A stretch of DNA of 20,395 nucleotides from Entophlyctis helioformis (taxonomy: Eukaryota > Chytridiomycota > Chytridiomycetes > Chytridiales > Chytriomycetaceae): NCBI GenBank assembly GCA_025526915.1, contig JAHLKH010000325.1, positions 1-20,395 of the forward strand, given 5' to 3'. Below, piece after piece: positions 1 through 7,853 of this stretch. The notes below the pieces were generated by a model. That model saw only the letters and a program-made list of their open reading frames with translations. It was not told the origin of the DNA and searched no databases. Both the position numbers and the translations under genes were made by a program. Every line of letters starts with the position of its first letter. Positions within the stretch are counted from its first letter, which is position 1.

Positions 1-1664
1 TGCAGTGAGGATGGCCCGCCCCCACAGCGAATAAGGGACCTTGCGACCCGCCATTGCAGCTCTGGCCGGATCCAGCAACGCGCGATTCAGCCGTTCTGCC
101 GCGCCATTGTGCTCTGGGGTGTACGGCGGTGATGGGCGAACCTCGATCCCAAACTCCTCACACGCCTTCAGGAAGTCACCACCAAGGTACTCTCGAGCTC
201 CGTCAGGACGAATGGCGCGCACATCTTTGCCCGATTGCGTCATGAACCATGGCACAAACTTGCGCAGCATCGTGCCCACCTCTGAGCGTTCCTTCAGCAA
301 ATACGTGCGGTTGTACCTGGTGAAATCGTCTTTGAACGCCACAAAGTACTTGTACCCGTCAATGGCCTTGTCGCCTGTGACCTCACACACGTCTGTGTGG
401 ATCAGCTCTCCTGGTTCAGTTGCACGCTCGAACTTTGCACCAGACTTGAATGGCCGCCGCGTCATCTTGCCTTGCACGCAGCAATCGCAGTCGCCATCGG
501 AATGCGCGCGATACTCCAGACCAATCACCGTCTTCTGTTTGGCCATGTCCGAGAGAGATCGCTCGCCAAAGTGCATATACCTCTCGTGTGTGCTCACGGC
601 CAAAGCTTGCTCGCTCGGTAGTGCGTACAGGGTCCAAGCACGCGCCCTCTGATGGACTTTCAGAACAGATCCCGCCTGGGTCTTCAGCCGAAAAACACCG
701 CGATGCAGGTCGATCTTGCCAATGCTCGACAGCTTCGCGACCGAGATCAGACTGCTGCTCATGCCAGGAACGTGCAGAACGCCAGCGAGATGCACTTGAT
801 GGCAGGCATTGCCGTCCCACGCTGTCAAAATGACGAGTCCTTGGCCCACCGCCTTCAGCTGGTGCCCGTTGGCAACCACCACTGAGATCTGATCTTTGTC
901 CGCTAGTGGTGCATACTCGGCAAACGCCGTCCTGTGTGGCGTAAAATGGGAGGTGGCACCGGAATCAAGCAGCCACTCGATAGCCTCAGCTGACTTTGGG
1001 GTGCCCGCCGCCGCCTTGGATGCTTTCTCGATGCGCGGAGCGGAGTTGTACGAGGCGAAGTCGTTTTCATTCGCATAACAGGCCTTGGCAGGCTTGCGCT
1101 CTCGAGTCTTGCCCCAGCACACACCAAAGTGGTGTCGGCCGCAGTCTTGCATAATGGCTTGGAGCTGTTGATCTTGCTGACCGTGTTGGGTGCCACTTCC
1201 GCTTCCGCCTCCGCCACGAGCAGCCGTTGCTGACTCAGTGTCTCTCGCCGCCTTGACAGCCTCTGTCGCCTTGGCCTCGTAGGCCGCCTGAGCGACTTTC
1301 GTCACCTTCTTGACGGTCAGGTCGTCGTTGTCCTCAAGTGTCAGATGCTTAATGGCCTGCCACAGGGTGCTGTCCTCGAGCGACGTGAGCATCATGGCTG
1401 CCAAAGCGTGGTCCTTGACCTCTTGTCCAAGCAGCCTAGCCGACGCGCCGCGAGCTCGAGCGAGGAAGGCATTGACCGGCTCCGAGTCGTCGTATCTTGC
1501 GGCGAGTATCTTGGCGTCAGCCGAACGCTTCGTGGCCTCCGACGGACCGTACAGGAGCTCCAGAGCGGCCATCAGCTTCTTGACCGACTTCTTGTCCTGC
1601 TGTTGCACGTTTTGGTACACATCCTCGACGAATGAACCGAGAAGCGAGCAGATAAGGCCTGATT
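1..1664 (-). pseudogene. Gag-protease-integrase of copia element 1 (5' end severed, 3' end beyond window)
   Basis: One minus-strand frame is open from 1664 to 1 with no stop. In order it holds: a Gag helical region; a degenerate half zinc knuckle (CGRHHFGVCW, near 1125-1150); the aspartic protease motif WLLDSGATSHFT (Asp codon 964-966); a Gag-pre-integrase HHCC finger (H-x4-H, then CDCCVQGK); and a retroviral-type integrase core. The integrase triad is Asp at 391-393 (IHTDV), Asp at 202-204 (RPDGARE) and Glu at 94-96 (PEHNGAAER), with the canonical D-x35-E spacing. The second Asp motif reads RPDGARE rather than the usual RSDNGGE. The gene is separated from its start codon by the nested element, hence pseudogene here, although the reading frame itself is undamaged. 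Confidence 0.88.
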
Positions 1665-2125
1665 TGTCAAAGGTAGGTACGTACGGGTTGCTGATCCAGG
1701 AACCAGGAGCTCGGGAAGTGGGTGATCTGCTTGAGAGACGACAAGAGAAGCGAGATTCAATGAGTTGAAGATTGAAATGTGACGGTTGGGATGTATTGAG
1801 AGTAGAGCTAGAACTGCCAGCTTTTATAGCCGAGCAGCAAGGAAACGTGAGAGAGTCACATGGAGACACAGAGTGGTAGGATGGGCGAATCAGAGAGAGG
1901 GAAGAGAGCATGCAGGTGAACGTGCTGCATGTGAGAGAGTGATTGGTGTGTGTGTGGAGGATCGAGGACCAGTGGTTTGAGAGTGTGCGATGGAGAGTGG
2001 AGAGTGTGTGATGGCGGTTTCTTGACTGGTGCACGTGAAAGTACGCCTCCGCATGAGTAATGCGCGTGCGGCAAAACTGGCTTGTCCGCCCGTCATATGA
2101 ACCAGAAATGACGCGTCGTCCAACA
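1665..2125 (-). repeat. 3' LTR of copia element 2
   Basis: 461-bp direct repeat of 7102-7562 with two substitutions. In the sense strand it begins TGTTGGACGACG, directly after the polypurine tract, and ends TTTGACA. It contains a TATA-like TATAAAAG (1821-1828). On its downstream side lies the interrupted gag of element 1, so a transcript starting here would run into that gene. Confidence 0.96.
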
Positions 2126-2135
2126 CCCCCCCTCG
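2126..2135 (-). other. Polypurine tract of copia element 2
   Basis: The minus strand reads CGAGGGGGGG immediately before the TGTTGG start of the 3' LTR, the position required of the plus-strand primer. It lies 10 nt downstream of the gag-pol stop codon. Confidence 0.85.
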
Positions 2136-2145
2136 AACGTGGTCG

Positions 2146-5100
2146 TCAGTCCTTGAGGCGCAGATGCTCGCGAAGACTGATGAACGCGGGCGTCTTGACG
2201 CACTTGGTGAAGATGTCGGCGACCTGATTGTCGGTGCGGACGTAGGCCATCTTGATCAGGCCCTTGGCGACCATGTCCTTGACGTAGTGGTACTTGATGT
2301 CGACGTGCTTGGAGGCGCCGTGGTTACTGCCGGGATTGTTGATCTGCTGAATGGCGGCTTGCGAGTCGCAGTGAAGCGTGATGGGCTGAGCAGCAGGACT
2401 CTTGATCTCGGCGAGCAGCTGGTTGACGTAGGCGAGCTCTTGAGTGGCGAGACAGGCGGCCATGAACTCGGCCTCAGCGGTGGAGGTGGCGACGACCTTT
2501 TGCTTGGATGATCGCCATGAGACGCACAAGTTGTTGTAGAAGATGGCGTAGCCGGACGTAGAGCGTCGAGTGTCAATGTCGCCAGCCCAGTCGGCGTCGC
2601 AGTAAGCTTGAATGGTTGAGCTTGAGTGCGAGGAACCGCCGAGTGTCAGCTTGAAGTCGACCGTCGTCTTGACGTACTTGAGGATGTGCGAGACGGCGTT
2701 CCAGTGGCTCATGTCAAAGTTGGACATGTGACGAGCGACGAGACCAACGGCAGCAGCGAGATCCGGGCGAGTGGCGACCATGGCGTACATGAGTGAACCG
2801 ACGGCCTCGCGATAAGGGACGCTTGGACTTGACGCGTCAGTGCTTACGACGAGAGCTTGGGCCGAGGGATTGATTGGGTTGGTTGTGCCCTTGCAGTTCG
2901 ACTTGTCAAAGCGCTCGAGGACGTTCCGCAGGTAGTGCTCTTGACTGAGGAAGATCGTGCGAGCCGCGCGGTCTCTTGTGATGCGAATGCCGAGCAGGAG
3001 ATCGATCTCGCCAAGGTCCTTCATCTGAAACTTGCTGGCGAGGTCGCGCTTGACGTTGGCAATCTCATCCTTTGACTTGGAGATGATCAGCAGGTCGTCA
3101 ACGTAGACGGTCACAAAGATGAGCGACTTGGCGTTCCTGACGAAGACGCATGGGTCGGACTTGCAGGCGGCGAAGCCGATCGAGAGCAAGTGGCTGCTGA
3201 GCACCTTGAAGAATGCGCGAGGACTCTGCTTGAGGCCGTACAGCGCTTTGTTGAGATGGTAGACAGCCGAGGGATCACCGGTTGCAAAGCCGGGTGCCTG
3301 ACGAGTGTAGACAGTTTCCTCGAGAAGGCCGTTCAGAAACGCGGTGACAACGTCCATCTGGTGCACTTCGAGATCGTGAATGGCCGCATAAGTGAGGAGG
3401 ACGCGCAGCGAGACAAAGCGTAAGACTGGAGCAAATGTCTCGTTGTAATCGATGCCGAGCGTCTGGGAGTACCCCTGAGCGACAAGACGGGCCTTGTAAA
3501 GGATCGAGCCGTCTGCCTGCTTCTTGTAGCGGAATACCCAGCGAAGGCCAATGACTTTGGCGCCGTGAGGACGAGGGACGATGTTGTAGGTGTGGTGCGC
3601 GCTAAGAGAGACGAGTTCCGCGCGCATTGCGGCTTCCCACTTGGCGGCATCAGGGCGGGCCATGGCCTCAGCGTATGTCTCGGGCTCGTTGCCAACCATT
3701 GGATAGTCGGGCAGAGGATCGTCGCAGTCGTCCATGGTGACGGTGAACGCGAAATCGCTTGTGACTGCGATGTTCACTGACTTGTCGCGTCTCCATGCCT
3801 GATCGGCCATCTCCTTCTCGTTGTAGACGGCCTTCGGGTTGCGAGTAGAACGGGCAGAGCGCTGTGCACTTGAGAGGCCAACCGCTTGAGCCGCGGATGT
3901 GGCGAGTTGCATGAACGACGAGATGGGATGGCCAGAGTCGGAGTCATTGCCGTCAGACGAGCCGTCCTCGGATGCAGAGAGATCGTGCTCAGGCGAGTTG
4001 TCTCGGATCGTGGGATCGTCAGAGGAGTCGGAGTCAACCGAGGAATCGACTGTGTCAGATACTACCCCCTCCTCGGCCGATGCAGCGGGGCTTGAGGCAG
4101 AGGGAGCTGCGATGGGCGATGAAGACTGACGCGGATCGGTAGGAACGACGACTGCGCTGTTGGGTCTGAGCGGGAAGACGTGCTCGTGGAACCGGACATC
4201 GCGAGAAATGACAACTGCGTGGTCCTTGAGCGAGTAGAGACGATAGCCCTTGGCATTGTCAGCGTAGCCGAGCATGACACATTCCATGGCGCGAGGCTGG
4301 AGCTTGTTGTTGGAGCCGTCGATGATCGTGGCGTGGGCGAGACAGCCGATGGCGCGAAGACGATCGTAGTTGGGCGAGCGGCCGTGGTAGAGGTTGAACG
4401 GGACGCGGCCGTTGAGAGATGAGTGAGGCAGTAGGTTCTGCACAGTCACGACCGTGCGGGCGATCTCGGCCCAGAGCGATGGAGGCAGGCCAGAGTCGAT
4501 CAGGATCGTGCGCACCGCGTCAAAGACAGTGCGGTTCTTGCGCTCAACGACGCCGTTTTGCTGGGGCGAGTAGCCAACGGTGTTCTCTTGGTGGATGCCA
4601 ACCGAGGCGTAAAACTCCTTGAGGTTGTTTGACTGGAACTCGCCACCGAGGTCGGATCGGACGCGCTTGACTGGGCATTCGTGAAGCACCTCCGCTGCCT
4701 TGATGAGCTTGGGCAGGGCGGTCGACACGTCCGACTTGTGCGCGAGTGGAACGAGAGTCGTGAAACGCGAGAAGTCATCAATGGCGAGCATGTAGAAGCG
4801 CGCGCCGCCCTTTGATGTGACTGGCTCTGGACCGCCGAGATCAACATGGAGCAGCTCGTTGACTTTGGTGGTCTTGGATGACGACTTCTGCGGGAAAGGG
4901 AGACGTGGTGCCTTGCCGAGAGAGCACGAGAAGCATGACAGTCCGCCGGCGTTGGAAGGAAGATGAACGGCGGGCTCAGAGGCTGACAGACGCCGGATGC
5001 CGTCGAGATGAAAGTGGCAGAGACGGGCGTGCAGAGTCTCGATTGATGCGGACGCGTGTGGCTTGGCACGTGCGACGGTCGCCAGGGCAGTCGACCCCTT

Positions 5101-6453
5101 GGAGAATGGAACAACCGTGCACTCGATGACGTTGAGATGGCCTTCTGTCTTGGCCTTGATGATGTCAACATCCTTGCACGTGATCTTGAACGCGGAGGCG
5201 TCGATGGAGGCGCTACAACCGCTGGCAATGAGTTTGTTGACTGAGACCAGATTGAATCGTGCAGATGGACAGAGAAGGACGTCGGACAGCTTGACGACTT
5301 GGGTGCCGCTTTCGGTGGTGCACTCGAGGATCAGAGAACCGGTGTGCGAGACTGGAATGGTGGTGCCGTCAAATGAGGTGATGTGGCGCGAGGTACCGGC
5401 CGGGACTGGAGTCAGATCATGGAGCCATTCCTTGCGACAGACAATGTGCGACGTTGCACCAGTGTCCGCGATGAGTTCCGACGAATGACTGCGAGAGCTG
5501 TCGGATACGGCAAAGCTGTGATCGACCATGACGTTGACGTTCCCCTGGCGATTGCCGTGTTGGCGACTCTGAGAGCGAGTGTAGGGCCTCGAATTGCCTC
5601 TGGCGCGTGGACTGTTCCTGGTGTCTGGTGCGGCGCCACTTCTGCAGTCCTTGGAGAAATGCGAACCGAGCTTGTGGCATGACTTGCAGTGAATCACCGG
5701 ATTGCCGTCCTCAAAGCGACTGATGATCTGATCGTAGACGGGGTCGGACAGAGGCGATGCTTGGCCGGTGGAAGCGACGGCGGCGAAAGCAACTGCGCCA
5801 CTGGACGACACGGCGCCAATTCTTGGCAGGGAGCCGGACGCCATCATGACTCTTTCCGCGTTCTCGAGGAAGTTCCGCAGGAGAGAGACTTGGGTCGGAG
5901 CGATGGCTAGGACTTGACCCCATGCTGTGATTCTGGAAGCGGTGATCTTGCTGACGACCATGGTGCACCAGACTGGATCTTGGTAGACGATCTGGGCGGC
6001 ATGTAGCTTGCGCCGGGCGTGCTCCATCTCCGAGTAAAAATGGGCGATTCCGAGTTCCGTTGTGTAGCTGACGGATTGGTAATGCTCTTGGGCTGCAATG
6101 TGGTCGTGGATCGTCACGCAGGCTTCCTTGAGGTCGATCCATGCTTGGTACATCGGCTTGACGTGCGAGTTCATGTTGAGAATGATGTCGCCAAACAGTT
6201 TGGGGTTGACCGAGAGGGAGAGGTAGTTTCGCAGCTTGTCATGGATGATAGTGTTCGCCGATGTCTCGGGGATCTCGTTCGGATTGGTTGAGTTGGCACT
6301 TCCGAGAGGCTTGACAAGAAAATCCTCGCCACTGATGGCTCGAGCTGCGACGAGAAAAGAGTCCGAGAACTGCGCGTAGTCCTCCTTCTTGGCCAGGCGA
6401 AAGATGGCTGTGCCATGTGGGAATGCGGCATATGGAACTGACGACGAGTTCAT
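2146..6453 (-). CDS. Copia Gag-Pol polyprotein (1,435 aa from the ATG at 6453)
   Basis: Single-frame polyprotein of normal copia length, with no frameshift between gag and pol. Counted from the ATG at 6453: Gag region about 1-250; zinc knuckle 256-270 (CKSCHKLGSHFSKDC, spacing C-x2-C-x5-H-x4-C, one residue longer than usual); protease DTG at 330 (ADTGATSH); Gag-pre-integrase HHCC finger; integrase triad D538, D601, E637 (HVDLGG, RSDLGGEF, PQQNGVVER; D-x35-E); reverse transcriptase with YVDD at 1117-1120; RNase H with YCDADW (Asp 1286) and the copia C-terminal motifs ending near the TGA at 2146. All key residues are present. This start has a good context (G at -3), but the frame stays open upstream, so a longer protein starting at 7011 is possible. 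Confidence 0.95.
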   Translation of the reverse strand: MNSSSVPYAAFPHGTAIFRLAKKEDYAQFSDSFLVAARAISGEDFLVKPLGSANSTNPNEIPETSANTIIHDKLRNYLSLSVNPKLFGDIILNMNSHVKPMYQAWIDLKEACVTIHDHIAAQEHYQSVSYTTELGIAHFYSEMEHARRKLHAAQIVYQDPVWCTMVVSKITASRITAWGQVLAIAPTQVSLLRNFLENAERVMMASGSLPRIGAVSSSGAVAFAAVASTGQASPLSDPVYDQIISRFEDGNPVIHCKSCHKLGSHFSKDCRSGAAPDTRNSPRARGNSRPYTRSQSRQHGNRQGNVNVMVDHSFAVSDSSRSHSSELIADTGATSHIVCRKEWLHDLTPVPAGTSRHITSFDGTTIPVSHTGSLILECTTESGTQVVKLSDVLLCPSARFNLVSVNKLIASGCSASIDASAFKITCKDVDIIKAKTEGHLNVIECTVVPFSKGSTALATVARAKPHASASIETLHARLCHFHLDGIRRLSASEPAVHLPSNAGGLSCFSCSLGKAPRLPFPQKSSSKTTKVNELLHVDLGGPEPVTSKGGARFYMLAIDDFSRFTTLVPLAHKSDVSTALPKLIKAAEVLHECPVKRVRSDLGGEFQSNNLKEFYASVGIHQENTVGYSPQQNGVVERKNRTVFDAVRTILIDSGLPPSLWAEIARTVVTVQNLLPHSSLNGRVPFNLYHGRSPNYDRLRAIGCLAHATIIDGSNNKLQPRAMECVMLGYADNAKGYRLYSLKDHAVVISRDVRFHEHVFPLRPNSAVVVPTDPRQSSSPIAAPSASSPAASAEEGVVSDTVDSSVDSDSSDDPTIRDNSPEHDLSASEDGSSDGNDSDSGHPISSFMQLATSAAQAVGLSSAQRSARSTRNPKAVYNEKEMADQAWRRDKSVNIAVTSDFAFTVTMDDCDDPLPDYPMVGNEPETYAEAMARPDAAKWEAAMRAELVSLSAHHTYNIVPRPHGAKVIGLRWVFRYKKQADGSILYKARLVAQGYSQTLGIDYNETFAPVLRFVSLRVLLTYAAIHDLEVHQMDVVTAFLNGLLEETVYTRQAPGFATGDPSAVYHLNKALYGLKQSPRAFFKVLSSHLLSIGFAACKSDPCVFVRNAKSLIFVTVYVDDLLIISKSKDEIANVKRDLASKFQMKDLGEIDLLLGIRITRDRAARTIFLSQEHYLRNVLERFDKSNCKGTTNPINPSAQALVVSTDASSPSVPYREAVGSLMYAMVATRPDLAAAVGLVARHMSNFDMSHWNAVSHILKYVKTTVDFKLTLGGSSHSSSTIQAYCDADWAGDIDTRRSTSGYAIFYNNLCVSWRSSKQKVVATSTAEAEFMAACLATQELAYVNQLLAEIKSPAAQPITLHCDSQAAIQQINNPGSNHGASKHVDIKYHYVKDMVAKGLIKMAYVRTDNQVADIFTKCVKTPAFISLREHLRLKD

Positions 6454-7011
6454 AGCGGCGAAGGAGACTGTTGCGAGCGGCTTTGAAGGATTGCCGGGAC
6501 GATGGGCGCTGACAGATCGGAGTCTGCAGATTGCGGGCGTGAGGCGAACCGGCGACAGACACGGCGGCAAAGAAGTGGGCGATCGCTGGTCAGATGGAGT
6601 GCTGGATGGCGGCAGGACACTCGGGACCGATACGATGCAAGTGGAACATACCGAGAAGTGGGTGATCAGTAATGTATCCACTGGGTCTGCGGCCGAGAAG
6701 ATGCCGAGCAGGGGTGCGCAGTCTATGGCCGACAAATGGCCAGAAAGAGCATGCGACCATCGGTCGTGAGGCGACGAGATCCCGAACGAACCAAGAAGGT
6801 GGTTGGGACCAGATCGACCACAACCAGACGATGGGACAACATCACAGTCCGGGCAGGGAACAGTGCGAGTGTCAACCATCGTGCCATTATGCCAGAACAT
6901 CCACCGGACAGGGTGATGGGAGGCCACAACGGCATGGCGATCGCGAGCCGGGATCAACAGTGCTCCGTTGCAGGCGAACATGACCACGGCCATCACGAAC
7001 GTGTGGATCAT
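6454..7011 (-). other. In-frame upstream extension of element 2 gag (186 codons)
   Basis: The gag frame has no stop from 6453 back through the leader and into the 5' LTR. By my reading the first ATG after the LTR is at 7011 and is in the gag-pol frame, so a scanning ribosome would meet it first, although its context is weak (C at -3, A at +4). The 186 codons begin with a hydrophobic stretch, MIHTFVMAVVMFACNGALLI, and continue Cys-, Ser- and Pro-rich; I recognise no domain. It may be translated as a pre-Gag extension, or be leader sequence that happens to be open. Confidence 0.45.
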
Positions 7012-7084
7012 GGGTGCGACAGGCAGCAACTGTGATAACAGGCAGGCGAGCAAAGGGGAGCCCAAGGGACTGGGAACCAGCACA

Positions 7085-7101
7085 GGTTTGTGCTGATAAC
7101 G
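7085..7101 (-). other. Primer binding site of copia element 2 (isoleucine-tRNA anticodon-arm type)
   Basis: Directly after the LTR end at 7102 the minus strand reads CGTTATCAGCAC. Its complement GTGCTGATAACG resembles the anticodon arm of a eukaryotic tRNA-Ile (GTGCT[A/G]ATAACGC), with G where the anticodon wobble base sits. If the host gene has A34 deaminated to inosine, the C in this site would pair with I. The primer assignment is inference from the remembered tRNA sequence; the position next to the LTR is observed. Confidence 0.55.
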
Positions 7102-7562
7102 TGTCAAAGGTAGGTACGTACGGGTTGCTGATCCAGGAACCAGGAGCTCGGGAAGTGGGTGATCTGCTTGAGAGACGACGAGAGAAGCGAGATTCAATGA
7201 GTTGAAGATTGAAATGTGACGGTTGGGATGTATTGAGAGTAGAGCTAGAACTGCCAGCTTTTATAGCCGAGCAGCAAGGAAACGTGAGAGAGTCACATGG
7301 AGACACAGAGTGGTAGGATGGGCGAATCAGAGAGAGGGAAGAGAGCATGCAGGTGAATGTGCTGCATGTGAGAGAGTGATTGGTGTGTGTGTGGAGGATC
7401 GAGGACCAGTGGTTTGAGAGTGTGCGATGGAGAGTGGAGAGTGTGTGATGGCGGTTTCTTGACTGGTGCACGTGAAAGTACGCCTCCGCATGAGTAATGC
7501 GCGTGCGGCAAAACTGGCTTGTCCGCCCGTCATATGAACCAGAAATGACGCGTCGTCCAACA
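7102..7562 (-). repeat. 5' LTR of copia element 2
   Basis: 461-bp copy of the 1665-2125 repeat. Sense start TGTTGGACGACG at 7562, sense end TTTGACA at 7102. It carries the promoter for the element (TATA-like TATAAAAG at 7258-7265). I find no ATG in the sense strand between the expected transcription start and the LTR end, so R-U5 acts as an AUG-free leader. Confidence 0.96.
7258..7265 (-). promoter_or_regulatory. TATA box in the 5' LTR of element 2
   Basis: The minus strand reads TATAAAAG in a GC-rich context, about 300 bp into the LTR. Initiation would be expected some 25 to 30 nt downstream, near 7230. The identical box in the 3' LTR is at 1821-1828. Motif match only. Confidence 0.6.
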
Positions 7563-7715
7563 TGATTCCTTGGTCTTACTGTCCGTCGTACCCGTCGGCC
7601 AGTCGAATGTCTCTGACATGCCCTTGTTACTACAGAGCAGTCCGGCTGTCTCGCTCCACTGGAGCCAGTTGGCCGACCCCTTCAGCTTCGGGAGCTGGGT
7701 CGCGTTCGACTCCAT
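7563..7715 (-). pseudogene. Gag N-terminus of copia element 1, severed by insertion
   Basis: The ATG at 7715 opens a frame beginning MESNATQLPKLKGSANWLQW, the usual copia Gag start in which a short polar leader precedes a K-L-x-G-x-N-[YW]-x-x-W motif. About 50 codons are present before the nested element interrupts at 7563-7567, which is the target duplication. Beyond that, the annotated frame runs into LTR sequence and stops. The ATG lies only 3 nt downstream of the primer site, so almost the whole 5' untranslated leader must come from the LTR. The continuation of this protein is at 1-1664. Assignment as Gag is secure from the join and from the downstream pol domains. Confidence 0.85.
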
Positions 7716-7732
7716 TCACTGGGCTCATAACC
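7716..7732 (-). other. Primer binding site of copia element 1 (initiator tRNA-Met anticodon arm)
   Basis: The minus strand reads GGTTATGAGCCCAGT directly after the LTR end at 7733. The plus strand, ACTGGGCTCATAACC, looks like the anticodon stem-loop of eukaryotic initiator tRNA-Met (anticodon CAT in the loop). Drosophila copia and yeast Ty5 are known to prime from a cleaved or internal initiator-tRNA half in this way. The tRNA match is from memory of the conserved sequence. Confidence 0.72.
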
Positions 7733-7786
7733 TGTTGTTTCAGAAAGGATAAAGATTTCATTGAGAATCCAAACACAGTTTTAACA
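7733..7786 (-). repeat. 5' LTR of copia element 1 (3' end certain, 5' end uncertain, possibly truncated)
   Basis: Immediately upstream of the primer site, the minus strand ends in AACAACA, a typical LTR terminus ending in CA. A matching TG start, TGTTAAAACTG, lies only 54 bp away at 7786. That is far too short for a normal LTR, so the LTR is either 5'-truncated or extends into bases I cannot separate from the P450 upstream region. The second LTR copy, which would settle this, is off the left edge. Confidence 0.45.
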
Positions 7787-7853
7787 GGTCTGCGTGCTGG
7801 TCTGTGCCGGCGATCTTTCCTTTGAACTGCCCACGACGCTTCTTCTGGCTCCG

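Larger units (their letters stand above)
1665..7562 (-). mobile_element. Complete Ty1/copia LTR retrotransposon (element 2), nested in element 1
   Basis: A full-length 5,898-bp minus-strand element. Both LTRs are 461 bp (TGTTGGA...TTTGACA in the sense strand) and I count two differences between them: a/g at 1743 versus 7180 and c/t at 1921 versus 7358. The flanks carry an exact 5-bp target duplication, TGATT at 1660-1664 and 7563-7567. A purine tract (GAGGGGGGG) abuts the 3' LTR, a primer site abuts the 5' LTR, and one uninterrupted gag-pol frame runs between them. Near-identical LTRs plus an intact ORF point to a recent and potentially still autonomous copy. It interrupts the gag of another copia element in the same orientation. 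Confidence 0.96.
1..7786 (-). mobile_element. Ty1/copia LTR retrotransposon (element 1), interrupted by a nested element and cut by the window edge
   Basis: Minus-strand copia element read from about 7786 down past base 1. Its gag start, primer site and 5' LTR end lie at 7563-7786. The rest of gag, the protease and the integrase lie at 1-1664. The two pieces are separated by a complete second element (1665-7562) inserted with duplication of TGATT. Removing the insert and one TGATT copy joins the pieces in the same frame (148 + 1664 nt = 604 codons) with no stop, so the ORF was open when it was hit. Domain order gag, protease, integrase is the Ty1/copia order; reverse transcriptase and RNase H are presumably beyond the left edge. 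Its LTR end differs from that of the nested element, so the two belong to different families. The outer 5' boundary at 7786 is a guess because the other LTR is not in the window. Confidence 0.88.

Noticed and set aside
41..652. A 203-codon plus-strand frame over the left end
   Set aside because: It is antisense to the element 1 integrase, which carries the complete D-D-35-E triad on the minus strand.
7102..7197. Start of the element 2 polyprotein inside the 5' LTR at 7197
   Set aside because: The codon there is TTG, not ATG. The first in-frame ATG is at 7011 and the best-supported gag start is at 6453.
7794..7853. A 20-codon N-terminal extension of the P450
   Set aside because: It would need a GTG start. 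The ATG at 7854 directly precedes a normal P450 membrane anchor.
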